Shown: positions 1 through 11,540 of the stretch, piece by piece
How positions within the stretch are numbered: the stretch's first letter is position 1
Layout of the letters: each line of letters opens with the position of its first letter
Source of the DNA: Wolfiporia cocos
Lineage: Eukaryota; Basidiomycota; Agaricomycetes; Polyporales; Phaeolaceae
DNA length: 64,000 nt
NCBI GenBank assembly: GCA_029448655.1
Contig: JACCLO010000002.1
Span: 4,526,001 to 4,590,000 of the forward strand
Direction of reading: 5' to 3'
Program-made: the position numbers and the translations under genes
Notes under the pieces: model-generated
What the model was told of the DNA's origin: nothing
The model's database searches: none
What the model saw: only the letters and a program-made list of their open reading frames with translations

Positions 1-1430
1 GAGCAAGTGCCACGATAGATGAAGCCGTAGATATCTCTGACTCATGGTACATTATTAAGCTGCATGCGGGGTCATTCATCCAATCTCCACTTGTTCTCCT
101 TGATCAATCTCTCTCGCTCAAGGAGGTACTTGCCTGTCAGTAGCGAGTGCATCAGCAAGACGTAAATCAAGGAGTCTGTAGAATCCTAACCTTCCTTATA
201 TTTCTGAGATTGATCCGAGGCCTTGTAGTAGTACCACCCCAGGCGAGCATTGCATCCGATACAGCTAACATCAGCGACCGTGTGTACTCCTGTTCTACTT
301 GCCCAGTCAGAGGTGCAACACGTCATGACAACGCTTTAAAACACACAGTAGTGCTCGGTCTTCCTTCTTCTCGTGTTTCACGTTGGTCGCAGAGTGCATG
401 AGGCTGCGTGTGCTTAACACACCCGCTGCGAAGTGGAGGAAGCAACTCACTAGCCACGGCCATCTCTACCCGAGAATGCTTTGCTGATAAGCTCATCTTG
501 GAGAGCCTTGTACGTGTAAGCAAGTTACATTGCACGAAAAATGGATTACATACAACTACTGTGGAGCAGTTGGAACATGAGAAAGTTGCTTTGTCTTGGT
601 ATACAACGACGGGAGTGCTGGATGTGGACGAACTCGACATTGTGTTGTAGTGACGATGCGAAATAAGTTGGAAGCTATTGCCCGGGCATCTGCATCCCCA
701 CTGCCAAAGCTTCCAGCCTGTGCCACCCTATTCAGGCGCCCCTATTCAGGCGCAGCGCCACTGGGTGCACGCCTGCTTGTCTGTCAATATATTTTATATC
801 TTCCTCATCCATGATTGGTACTTAACATGAGCCCTGAGCTGATAGTACGCGTGCGGTAGCAGCTATAATGTGCATTATGCAACCGTTCTTCTCCCGCAAA
901 GAATCATAAGAAAGCAGAGACTGTTTGGATAGCTCAGATTGTAATTTGTGGTGAATGCATTATTGGTTGATTCGCAGTGCTGTCGGCCGTATTGCTAAAT
1001 CTAAACTATGCTACTGTAAGTACAGAATTGCTAGGACATGCCCAGTAATTTTCTCGTTGCCTCATGCCTCTCGGGTTGCACGTAGTTGTCAATTCCACTC
1101 CTGCTACTGTGAGCTGTCGCCTCCCCACAGTCGTCATTAATGATGGCCATTTAATCTTCAACACCATCTATTTCAAAAGCCCGAGCTATTATCAGTATCT
1201 GTCCATAGCATATACAGAGCATATAGTAAGTGAAAATGCCAGAGCTAATCACGATGTGCTAGACGCGCTATCGAGATAAAGCGGCGATAGGCGCCCATAC
1301 CGCTGAGCGATCTCGCCTCGATCGATCACCTGATTGTGGCTCATCCAAGATCCTCCGCGTGCTCTCTGCTAACAGCTCGCGCTATCGTGCTCCGTCGACC
1401 TACCGTTATTTTATCCATCGCTACCTGAAA
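1..1430. other. Intergenic, no supported gene
   Basis: No convincing coding region is seen on either strand. Open frames here are short, start at non-ATG codons, and show no family motif. The only local structure is a 14-bp direct duplication (CCTATTCAGGCGCC) at 727-753. The last few hundred bases are presumably the promoter and 5' leader of the GCN20-like gene, because a pyrimidine-rich tract leads up to its ATG at 1431. Confidence 0.5.
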
Positions 1431-4400
1431 ATGAGTGTCTCTCCTGAGGACGTCGCTGAAGAAATTCGTAACGCCCTCCCGGGTACAGAAGAAATTGTCG
1501 TGCAGTACGTCTCAGGCTACCTGCTCGACCTCGACGACGCCGCGGAGGACGAGGATGTTCTCCAGGTGACACGCAGCATCCTCGAATCTGCCGTGCCCTC
1601 GTCCTCGAGAAAGGGCCAGGACGTGCAACTTAACAAGGTTATGGCCGCGCTCGGACGCATGCTCGCCGAGCCACTCAGCAAACGGGAAGAGCGCAATCGT
1701 GCGGGGAAGAGCAATGGGTTGGTCAGGCTAGACAAGGTGATGGAGATGGGCAAGGCGGGTGTGATGAGCAACACAATTGCATTCACAGAGGGAGTAGATT
1801 TGGAGAGTATTAATAAGACAAAGTAAGTGTCGTGCTCTTGGTTACTTCATTCTTGGTACGAGGCGCTGTACAGAGCTTCACGTGTGGACGTTAAGAAACT
1901 GGAGAAGCAGGAAGCTAAGCTCAAGGTTTGTTTGTGATTTGAGGCCAGATGTAGATGCGTTTGACAAGGAGTTGCTATAGGCGAAGATAGAGAAGCGATC
2001 GAAGAGGACTTTGTATGAGGGGTCGAAGCTTCTAGATCAGCACAGGAAACAGGTATGTCTTTCGCCCATATTCCGCCGGATATGCTCTATCTAGCTTGTC
2101 GTGACTCTTTGTAGCAAACATACGAAGAGATGTACATGAAAATCAATCCCTTGGACGCTGCCGGCTCCAAGAACAAGTCAAAAGACATCCACCTCCCTAA
2201 TATCGACGTCAACTTCGGCTCCAATCGTATCCTGTATGCATCTTATTTCCCTCTGTCTGGGTTATGCACCGCTGATTGTCGATTCGCAGCTCTGGAGCTT
2301 CGCTCACGCTGGCGTACGGCCGGCGGTACGGCCTCATTGGCCGGAACGGTGTCGGAAAGTCGACGCTGCTCCGGCACATCGCGATGCGCGAGGTGCCCAT
2401 CCCACCTCACATTACGATTCTCTTCGTCGAGCAGGAGGTGCGCTCACCCTCACCTCATTCTGCCCTTTTCCCGCTCACTCTTTCTCTGGCAACTCGTGCG
2501 TCCCCCGTGCCGCGTGCAGATCGTTGGCGACGATACGACCGCAATCGAGTCTGTGCTGAAGGCCGACGTCTGGCGAGACATCCTCCTGCGCGAGGAGGCA
2601 GAGCTGAACGCGCGGCTCTCCTCGCTCGAGGCAGAGGGCGACGACAAGCGCTTCGAGGACGCGCGCGATGAGGCGCAGACGCGCCTTGCGGAGGTGCATG
2701 CGCGCCTTGCTGAGATGGAGGCAGAGAGCGGGCCCGCGCGGGCGGCAGCGCTGCTAGCTGGTGCGTCATTGTTCTCATTCTGCCCTCGAAGCAAGAGGGT
2801 GTGCTCATGTGTGGTGATGCGGGATAGGACTTGGATTCAGCGAGGCGGACCAGCAACGGCCGACGAAGGCGTTTAGTGGTGGGTGGAGGATGCGGCTTGC
2901 GCTTGCAAGGGCACTGTTTGTCAAGGTCTGATGCGAAAATTTCTGTTCTGCGGGTAGGATGCTGATGTAGCCACTTCATGTAGCCGGCTCTTCTGCTGCT
3001 TGATGAGCCTTCCAATCACAGTAAGCAACGTGCAGTGTTATTTTGCTGCAGATTGTTCATCAACTCTTTGTGCAGTTGATTTAAACGCCCTGGCGTGGCT
3101 CGAAGATTACTTGCAAACATGGCCGGGTACATTGCTTGTCGTGTACGTTCGATCACACATGGTATATTGCCCACGTTAAGTAACCAACCTTCCCTGACAG
3201 ATCACACGACCGTGCGTTCCTGTGCGTCCTCACATCTCCCTACCTCCAACAAAGATCAGCCACTGACAATTAACCACAGCGACGCGGTCGCAACGGACAT
3301 CGTGCACATGCACTCGGCGCGGCTCGACTACTACAAGGGCAACTTCACGCAGTTCTATTCGACCAAGTCAGAGCGCGACCGCAACCTGCGCAAGGAATAC
3401 GACACGCAGATGGAGTACCGCCGACATCTGCAAGCGTTCATCGACCGCTGGCGATACAACGCGAACCGCGCCGCGCAGGCACAGTCCAAGATCAAGATCC
3501 TCGAGAAGGTGACGTTCTCTTTGCTGACTGTTGGAAGCGGGTCCTGATACCGTGGACGGACGCAGCTGCCGGAGCTCCAGCCGCCGGAGGCGGAGGAAAA
3601 GGAGACGTTCAAGTTCCCTGATACGGAGAAGATCTCGCCCCCCGTGCTGCAGTTGAGCGAGGCCTCGTTTGGATACACTCCAGAGAAAGTCTTGTTGCGT
3701 GGCATCAACATCGACGTCGGGCTCGATTCGCGCATCGCGATCGTCGGCCCGAACGGCGCTGGTAAATCTACGCTGTGGGTGCCTCCACACTGATCACCTC
3801 ACCTGTGCAGGCGCTGACTCCTTATCTAATACGTGAAGGATCAAGCTGCTCACGGGCGAGCTGAAGCCAATGTCGGGGCACGTCAACCAGAACGGCCGGC
3901 TGAGGATGTACGTGTCTTCCACTGCTTGCTCACTCGTGCCTGACCGCTGCACCGTGCAGAGGCTACTTCGCGCAGCACCACGTCGACACGCTCGTGGCAA
4001 CGATGAGCCCGGTGCAGTTCCTCGCGTCTAAGTTCCCCGGGAAGACAGAACAAGAGTATCGCGCGCACCTGGGCAACTTCCAAATTAGCGGGATGACGGG
4101 GTGCGTGCCTCCTGTAGCTGGCATGTGTGTGTGCGGGCCCTGACGGCCACTGGCAGTCTGCAGCTTATCGGGACGCTGAGTGGAGGTCAGAAGTCGCGCG
4201 TGGCGTTCGCTGTGCTGTCGATGCAGCGGCCGCACGTCTTGCTGCTTGATGAGGTATTCATCTGTTGGTGCTGCGATGAGCGTAGCTGATAGTAAGTGTT
4301 TGTGCAGCCGACTAACCATCTGGATATCGAGGTGCGCTGCCTGGGATGTGTATGTTGCATTGTCACTGACTGTTCGTGCGACGACAGGGTCTTGATGCCT

Positions 4401-4689
4401 TGATGAGCGCCCTGAGCGAGTGGAATGGAGGCGTTATCGTCATCTCTCACGACGAGCGATTTATTACTACCGTCGCCAAAGAGGTACAGTGGACTTGCTG
4501 TTGACATCAATCACCTCCTGATTACATCCTCGTAGCTCTGGGTCTGCGCAGATGGCTCTGTGATGAAGTTCAAGGGCGATGTACAGGCGTACAAGGTCTG
4601 TCGCATCTTGCTGTTGACGGAGACATGACCTGCTGACCACGAATCGCCTGCAGAGCCTTATCGTCAGCAACATTAAAGCTCGACCGTAG
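1431..4689 (+). CDS. GCN20: ABCF-family translation factor, Gcn20/ABCF3-like
   Basis: Cytosolic, soluble twin-ATPase ABC protein with no membrane domain. In yeast, Gcn20 works with Gcn1 on ribosomes to activate the eIF2alpha kinase Gcn2 during amino-acid starvation. The N-terminal region (from [12 protein letters not shown]) resembles the Gcn20/ABCF3 extension. The first ATPase shows Walker [10 protein letters not shown], signature [15 protein letters not shown] and Walker [11 protein letters not shown]. The second shows [20 protein letters not shown] and LLLDEPTNHLD, followed by the switch histidine in VISHDERF. A charged linker (about [16 protein letters not shown]) separates the two, as in ABCF proteins. 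About ten short introns must be removed. The last exon ends [15 protein letters not shown]. ATG 1431 is used because the frame upstream has only a GTG. Both ATPase sites look intact. The family assignment is firm; the GCN20 rather than ARB1/NEW1 choice rests on the N-terminus. Confidence 0.93.
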
Positions 4690-5692
4690 ACGTCGGCTGG
4701 GTATTGAATTTTGCTTGGTGTACCATATTGTACGCTTGCAGTGTCCTTCTGCTACATACAGAGGACCCAGACTCAAGGTTCCTTTTTGTCTTCTGATCCT
4801 GTGTTTGTGCAGAGAGCCAGAATCCACGCTATTCGGATCATGTTTAATTCATGCAAAGGACTCTCGCTGAACGCTGTCAGCCGTCGTGTTCATGAGTAGC
4901 AGCACAAGAAGCGACCATTCAACCGAGAAATTTCCATTTACCTCCGTGCGCATATATTGCATTTGATACAGTTCTGGTCCTCGATCCCGAAACAGCCTAG
5001 GCTCTTGCCAATTTATACGAAGTCATAGCACGGCTACCAGCCGCTAGACCCACCTCTGTAAAATATCAAACACTTAGCGTACACGCACGCTGGTGTGTAG
5101 TGCGCAAGTGGTACTCCACCCGAGTGCCACGGAGAAGCCTGCGCCAGAGTTACTACGCCAGTGAGATTAGCCCGCAATTCAAGATCTTTTAGCCTGGTTT
5201 CTTACACCACTTACGCGGAGGCAGTGTCACACCGCTCGAGGCCGAACGACACCAGCCTGGCACAATCGTGGCGTCCATGCCGAACTACTCGATGGATGCG
5301 GGTGCATGTCGCTTGATTTTGGAAGACCTGCTTGATACCGCCTACCGAACATCATGCATCAGATCTTCAGAATCTGCGTCTGCGACTATACGGCCAATTG
5401 ACCGAAACGTTGTCTGCCCGCCAGTTGCAGAAGAACATATCAGCGCATGAGCAGTTGCAGCGGTGCGCAAGGCAACCTGTGCCTGCAAACAGCTGCATTG
5501 TATGATATAACTACACCCAGTAATATGCGTAATGATACACAGAATGCGAAGGTATCAGAGTATAGGAAATTACTAAGAAAGATACGGAATACGGAGCGTC
5601 CGTAACGTGACGCTATTACCAGCCTGAAAAGTTCGAGTTGGGATAAATGTAAGTGAATGGCGACTCGTTGGCAATCCTCGAATTAGTCTATT
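4690..5692. other. Intergenic between convergent genes
   Basis: This is the convergent 3' space between the GCN20-like gene and the Sel1-repeat gene. I see no coding frame with family motifs, no RNA gene and no repeat. It should hold both transcript ends. Confidence 0.5.
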
Positions 5693-7506
5693 TCACGGTC
5701 TACCGTCCGATTGATATTTCTCCTTGTATATCCATGCCAGACCAACGTCGCTGGCACCCTGAGTAACCTGTGTGCTCGCATGAGTGACACTGTTTGATGT
5801 TATGAACGGAGAGACCAACAGCTTCACGATACCAATAAGCCGCTTCTTTTTTATCCTTTTTACACCCCTTGCCATTGGCAAGGCAGAACCCCAGCTCTTG
5901 CTGCGCATCGGGGTCCCCTAATCGCGCCGCCACTCGGAAGTAGCTCTGCGATGTACGTTAGTCGGCACGGTCTTGGTATTGTCATTGGACATACCACTGC
6001 CATCTGTTTGTCCTTCTCCACTCCCCATCCATGGTAGAAGCTCTGCCCGACCTCGTAAATCGCCAAAATAAGCTCAGACTGGTATACTCATCCGTTAGTC
6101 TATCGCCACTCGCTACGTCAATATGACCGCGACAGGCGTACCTTCACTGCTCCAGTGTTTATCCCTTTCCTCGACTTCTCCAGATCTTCGACAGCGGTCT
6201 CCGCTGCGCGCCTCAGCCAGCGGAACCCCGCCTGTTCGCTCTTCGTGCATCCCCACCCGTGCCGCTGTGCGAGCCCCCACATGAGCATGCCCACGCCACA
6301 CCCGCCCTGCAGCGTTGCCGCCTTCTCGAAGCACACCGCGGACTCTGTGAGCCGGTTTGCCTCATGGTGCTGTATTCCGAGCTGCAGGAACTGCTCAGGC
6401 GTCTCGGGCTTGCTCGGGACAACTGGTACAGGCGTAGCCGGTGCTGGCGCGGAAGCGGCGGGGGATTTTGGAGAGGGAGCGTAGCTCGGGATAAGAGTAA
6501 CGGAAGAGTGGGCGGCGGGCGAGTGGGGGTTCGGGCTTGGAGGCGCTGACTCGGGGTCGAGCTGGTAATACGAATAGGACGAGTAGAGGGTACTCGCGGA
6601 CGGCGGGCGCGGGGGCGCGGTGGTAGGCGGGGGCGCCTGTGGCGGCACAGGCGAGCGTGTGCGGAGATGCTCCGCACGATGCGGCGACGGTTGCGGAGAC
6701 GGCGCGCCCCGTGAGTTCATGCTCATACTCGACGGAGGCCGGTTGGGGTCAGGGTGCTGCTCGTACTGGCTCAATGGCGAGCGCGTTTGTTGGTGCGGCG
6801 GGACCTGCCCCGGCGACGCCGATGGCGACTTGCCGCGCCGCTGCTGGTTGCGGCGCAGAACCTCGAGCTTGCGCTCCTCATCGCTCTTGAAGTTGTCCAT
6901 GGGTGTAGGACCGAGGCTTGGGCGCGAGAAGTTGTGGTTGTCCACCGCGGGTATACGCGAGGGTATGCGCCCCGCTACGGCCATGTCCCCTTGCCCTGCA
7001 TATGGTCTTGGCTCATGTCCTGTGTCGCCAGACACGACGACGGTTGGGATGGCCTCTGGCGTCGACTGCCGCGATGCTTCTCTCGGCCGCTCGCTATTCC
7101 GCCACGAGTCGCGATAGCCGGACGTGAGCTCATTGAGGTCGTAGCTTGCCTGCGAGTAGACAGACTCCACCATCGAGTGCCCCCGGTGCTCTGCGGGGTT
7201 CAAGCTGTAGGGGTTTAGAAGGTGCGGGTCGTGCGAGTCTTCCGAAGCGAGGTCGTCTCGCACGGCCCAAGAGAAGGTAGACGGGGCATCGCTGTTGTTG
7301 CGCTCATGTCCGGAGACCGTTTCGCACGTCGTGGTCGACCCTCGAAAGCGCGTATGGAGGATGGGCGAGTACTCAGGCGCCCCGAGGTCGCCTGGCCGTG
7401 GAGGTGTTGTTAGACGCGGGAGGTTGGCCCTGCGCGAAGACGTTCGGCGCACGAGCGTGTCGAGCGGAGAGGATGTATGGAGCGTGCTGGCTCCCGCCTG
7501 CTGCAT
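5693..7506 (-). CDS. Sel1-repeat protein with long disordered N-terminus
   Basis: Probable scaffold or adaptor of the fungal Sel1-like repeat class, which includes chitin-synthase activators and Dsf2-type proteins. The first exon (7506-6142) encodes about 350 residues rich in Ser, Pro, Arg and His with no fold, then TPR-like helices starting PETPEQFLQLGIQHHEANR. Sel1 units follow: GCGVGMLMWGLAQRHGWGC, YEVGQSFYHGWGVEKDKQMA and AQQELGFCLANGKGCKKDKKEA. The C-terminus, GLAWIYKEKYQSDGRP, is the tail motif shared by fungal homologues. It is reached by a final intron after WYREA with a GTTGGT donor that I infer from phase. The start is ATG 7506; the GTG two codons earlier is not a eukaryotic start. 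Its partner or pathway cannot be read from the sequence. It is divergent from nothing nearby and lies tail-to-tail with the GCN20-like gene. Confidence 0.82.
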
Positions 7507-7756
7507 CTCCACAGCTATCGCGTTTCAGCAGGTACTCTAGTGAATGAAGGAGCGACTACGGTTGGCGAGAGGTATTCATGGCCTGGCGGGCCAGCATCTG
7601 ATCATGGTGGCGGGTTGCTAAGAGTGACTGTTTGCCTACAGACGAAACGGCGTCGCCACGCCGAGCGTTTCTCCGAAGGCTTACAATTTGCCTCTGACAG
7701 TAATCTGTGCTGATGTGCAGACCGAATATATCTCGCGAGTATTATACACCAGTACC

Positions 7757-9364
7757 CTACACATACTTTTTTGTGAGCTTGAGCTCTGCATACGGGTCGT
7801 ACTTGGGTGGATAGCCGTATCTCGGCTCCTCCGTTTCTGCGGGCATGGGAATTAATACCAATCGGAGATGCATAACGAGATGATGCGTACTCAGGACGTC
7901 TGTGTAGATCTTGGAGACCGTCTCGTCCCAGACCTCTCGCCACATGTGTGCGCCGCCTCCCTTGGCACCGTCCAAGCCATACTTCGCCGCAAATTGGCGT
8001 AGGTCAAAGCCTACTCGCTCCTCGTCTGTCAGGACAGGCACGCGGATGCGTTCGGTCGCTGCTTCTTGCGGAAGAAGCAATATCACGTAACGGTGGTAGC
8101 GCGTGCCCTTCTGAGGATGTGGCGGTACATATGGTGTGTGCGAATTCGACAGAGGGATGGGCGAGGGAGAAAGTGCCGAGAGGGCAACGTTAGGCCTGTT
8201 CAGGAGAAATTGTAGATACAACAAGATCAAAAGATGACAATACAGGCAGTACGTACTGCATCCAGTGGAGATAAGTCGTGAACGTGCGGTTGTCCGGATC
8301 AGGGACGTCTAGCTTGACAGTTGGTCATAACTATGACTTGAAAGGTCATCACGTACCCAAGTCAACCATGAGCAGCGTGTAAAGGCGCGTGTCGGTGTGG
8401 AAAACAGTTGTGTACAACATCGGCGGCTTCCACGTCTGATGCAGATCGAAGTTACATCAACGACGGCACCGTCGAAGTAGTTGAGGCGCACCTGCTGAGG
8501 CAGCAAGAAGATACCAGGCTCAACCTTCTGGTAACGGCGCTTTACACGCGTCCGAAGGTAAACACTCTTCGGAGGTGGTTCGGGGTAGTTGACTCGGAGA
8601 TCCAGCGATGGGTGCAAGGAGGGGAGGAGATCAGGAACAACTCCCATTTGATGGATTCGCTCCATCTGCCCAGATGTTTTGAGGGAATACGCAAGTGTCC
8701 GAGAGAGAAGAAACCCACGAGTAGGTCAAGTGCACCGTCCTCCCTCCAACGTTGCTCCAGGAGGTGCCTGTAGACCAGCTTCTTCATGTCGGCTAGCTAC
8801 ACGTCAAGCAAGGTAAGCAACCACAAAACAACATGAATACTCACCCATGCCGTTCCACGCCTTCCATCGTACATCAGGCAAGTTGGCCTCGCTCTGGATC
8901 TCCAAAATCCTCGCCTTCTCTTTCAGCTCCTCAATCCTCTGCACATCTCGCTCGCCCTCGGGAACAGCAATAGCCGCCCTGATTGTCTCACGCAGCTGCT
9001 TGAGCTCCTCATCCAGCGCGTCCGAGTCAGCGCGAATGTACTCCAGCGCAAAGTCGTACGCGGGCAGGACACCCTTCGCGATCGGCCGGTTCCACTGCCG
9101 TGGGTGCTCGAACGAGATGCGCGGGCGCCGCGTCGGCCACTCGCGCTCGCGCTGCGGTTGCTTGCCCTTCTCCTCTGCGGGTTCCTGCTCGGCTTCCGCA
9201 GGGGCGCTCTCAGCTTGCGGGCTCGCAGCTGGCTTCGGCGCCGGAGTCGACGAAAGTGGTGGCGGAGGTGGGGTCACTGAGTCGGTAGCAGCCTGGAGAG
9301 AAGCATTTCCGCGGATGCCAGAGAGCCTCGTACACGTCCGCGGCAGACGACGGACGGCGAACAT
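7757..9364 (-). CDS. MRPL35: Mitochondrial large-subunit ribosomal protein mL38
   Basis: Nuclear-encoded mitoribosome protein, the fungal mL38 (yeast Mrpl35), which carries a PEBP (phosphatidylethanolamine-binding-like) fold. The N-terminus MFAVRRLPRTCTRLSGIRGN is basic and Ser/Arg-rich like a matrix targeting peptide. A Pro/Ala linker follows, then RRPRISFEHPRQWNRPIAKG and a helical stretch. The PEBP part reads MLYTTVFHTDTRLYTLLMVD, LDVPDPDNRTFTTYLHWM and GTRYHRYVILLLPQ. The C-terminus, EPRYGYPPKYDPYAELKL, is typical of mL38. Several short introns interrupt it; the last joins VYTDVL-type sequence to KTEEPRYG by an A|AA split codon. ATG 9364 fits the targeting peptide. The order of motifs and the tail make mL38 much more likely than a free PEBP protein. 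Confidence 0.88.
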
Positions 9365-9675
9365 GAGTGCCGTGAGTGCTTTCCGCTTGAGAGCTCAAAG
9401 CGGGCAAGAGCAAATACGTGATTATGTAAACAACCGGCGCTCAACTAAAGTTGTGGGCGTCTATGAGTCCATTGATTGCTGCCAGTACAGAAATCGGTCC
9501 ATCATATCATGTGTAGCAACGACAATAGAGCCTACACATACGCGGCGCAGTTGCAGACCGCAGCGTCGTTTCCAGGATTTCTACCGTCTCAGATGCGGCA
9601 TATAATGTATCATGTACCTCTGATTAACTGGTTCGTCGATAATGTTGAATCTGAAGATTTATACATAGCTGACGC

Positions 9676-10125
9676 TTAGACCTGGCTTCCATAGAATTGA
9701 TAGCAAGTCATAGCTATAGCTTCCTTTATCAACTCAGCCATGTGACAGACGACAGACATCCCGGCCGAACCGTATACCGAAGCTTGCTGTATTTGTACCC
9801 CAGCCCAAAGGTCAGACAGTGCTGTATCAGCGCCAAGACAATCGGCACATGCTGAAGCCGCTCTACTGTGCTGGACATGGAAGGAGACTCGCATGTCGCT
9901 AAGCTGCAAGATTTCGAGGTAGTATTTGCCTTCAAGATGTTGTGAAAATCCGCCTCGTTGAGGCCCCTGGACGAAGGTCAGTAGACGATTCGCAATTCTC
10001 CCTAATGTTCGATTGATGAGACTCGAAGATGACTCTGATGCATTATGACCGGCGTCGAGAGCGTTGGTCAGCGTGGCGTCAGCCTCAGTCCGGGCCCCGG
10101 TAGAGCGACTCCAGGTTAATATCAT
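9676..10125 (-). CDS. Hypothetical ORF, 149 residues
   Basis: A single uninterrupted frame begins at an ATG (MILTWSRSTGARTEADATL) and ends CYQFYGSQV. I recognise no domain. The middle (LGRIANRLLTFVQGPQRGGF) looks protein-like, with a mixed composition, but there is no signal peptide, membrane segment or known motif. It is intronless in a genome where genes usually have introns, and has no obvious TATA box or homologue in the window. It could be an exon of a larger gene, a relic or a chance frame. Confidence is low. Confidence 0.25.
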   Translation of the reverse strand: MILTWSRSTGARTEADATLTNALDAGHNASESSSSLINRTLGRIANRLLTFVQGPQRGGFSQHLEGKYYLEILQLSDMRVSFHVQHSRAASACADCLGADTALSDLWAGVQIQQASVYGSAGMSVVCHMAELIKEAIAMTCYQFYGSQV

Positions 10126-10776
10126 GCGAGCCTGTTTCAATCACTTCGGTCTCAGGACGTACTGTTAATACGAATTCCGCAGTCCGCCGTGAGTGTGCTT
10201 GTGAAGATACGAAATGCATGCTCGATTCTGACTTTGCGTCACATCCTTCAAACGACGTGGTTTGTACTACGTAGGCGATGGGGTACAGAATTTAATGAGT
10301 AAGAATTTAGACACTACCGTCGCCACGATATAAAACCTATCTTCATATGCTCGCCTTCGTTTTCATGCAAGGTATCTTCTCGGCTCCGTGCGAAGCCATT
10401 GTGACAATCACAGAGTCTTCACCGGTTGAAAGCTTGATATTAACTCCTTTGGCATGTGTAGCTTTCCAATGCCTCTTTATTAGAGGGGGAAATTCACATC
10501 GGTAGGTGCCGTCACATGTATATTTTCGCTAAATCAGCGCAGCCGCAAATCCGCCACGAATAGCGCCCCCATATCGTCGCCGTTCGAGGAAGCACTCGAT
10601 GTTCAGCAATAATGCTCCTGATAGCGCGGCTTCTGATCCACTCGGAGACACTCGCCCGCTGACTCATGATCGACAAGATTTCACACAACAGACAAAGTGG
10701 TAGCGATAAACACCTCTTCGCCCATAGTCGTTAATTCTCAGCCCATCAGCACTTACTCGCCAGTTATTTCAGAACC

Positions 10777-11211
10777 ATGTTTTCTCTCGTGACGTTCCTC
10801 CCATTCTCCATCTCCGCATTGGGATTCGGGAGCCGCGGTCGCAAAGCGGGACGGCATCTCGTGCACTCTCATATAGACGGGAACGCTATCGCTCGTCTCC
10901 CGCTCCGAACGGTGTCAACACCTTGTTGCACTGCAACTAGTGCGCATACAGCGATGACTCGCAGCAACTGAGGCATTTCTGGGTAAGGGACCGGTCGTTC
11001 GGGGCATTCGAGGAATGTGCTGAGACAACAATGAAATAGTCTCCGACGGCTGGCAGCTCCATTGTCCACTTGTGCCTCCATAGTCTAACTCTTCAGAATG
11101 ACATGACTATCAACAACAGTGGTGACGTCTCGTATTTATTTGGTTTCAAGACGAAGTTCGGCTCCCCTGCTATCACAGATGATTGTTCTCCCCTTGCCAC
11201 CATTCGCAGCT
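10777..11211 (+). pseudogene. Relic related to the segment at 20.6-20.75 kb
   Basis: An ATG at 10777 with good context opens a signal-peptide-like stretch (MFSLVTFLPFSISALGF). The following 100 bases match, with indels, the minus strand at about 20640-20745: both share the start GGGAGCCGC-GTCGCAAAG and the words CATCTCGTGCAC and GGTGT-AACACC, then end in a splice-donor-like site (here GGGTAAGG at about 10980). The reading frame of the better copy is broken here by a TAG (in CTCATATAGACG) and by a shift. A second open block, from about 11038 to the TAA at 11209-11211, could be a former second exon. I call it a decayed gene copy of unknown family. Confidence 0.35.
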
Positions 11212-11540
11212 AACAGAGGGTCGCAATCTTATCTTCCACCACGCCCAACACGCCATCAAGTCACAGCCTGCAATCAAATCGGACCCAATATTTAAGCTGG
11301 AAGTGGAGCTGTACATTCTGATTAGCTGTACATTGCGTCTTGCTCTTCCCTCGTTAGCACACCGTAGCCTACGACTGATGATGTTATACCAGTACTGCAC
11401 TGGACTTCAGTCAGGTACTCGAATTTGATAGTACATAAGCATCGGTTGGTATATTACACGTTAGCAGACTCCGGAACGTGCGCAGAGGAGTTGAGAAGCT
11501 ATGGTACAAACAGTGTGACTAAGCAGTACTAGACAAATAA

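Larger units (their letters stand above)
9365..11540. other. Gene-poor stretch between mL38 and TOP2
   Basis: Apart from the weak ORF at 9676-10125 and the relic at 10777-11211 listed separately, I see no gene here. Base composition is less GC-rich than in the neighbouring exons. The left end is the promoter of the mL38 gene and the right end is the 3' side of TOP2. Confidence 0.45.

Noticed and set aside
6620..7218. Plus-strand frames of 150-165 codons antisense to the Sel1-repeat gene
   Set aside because: Shadows of the GC-rich, Ser/Pro-coding exon on the other strand; no motif.
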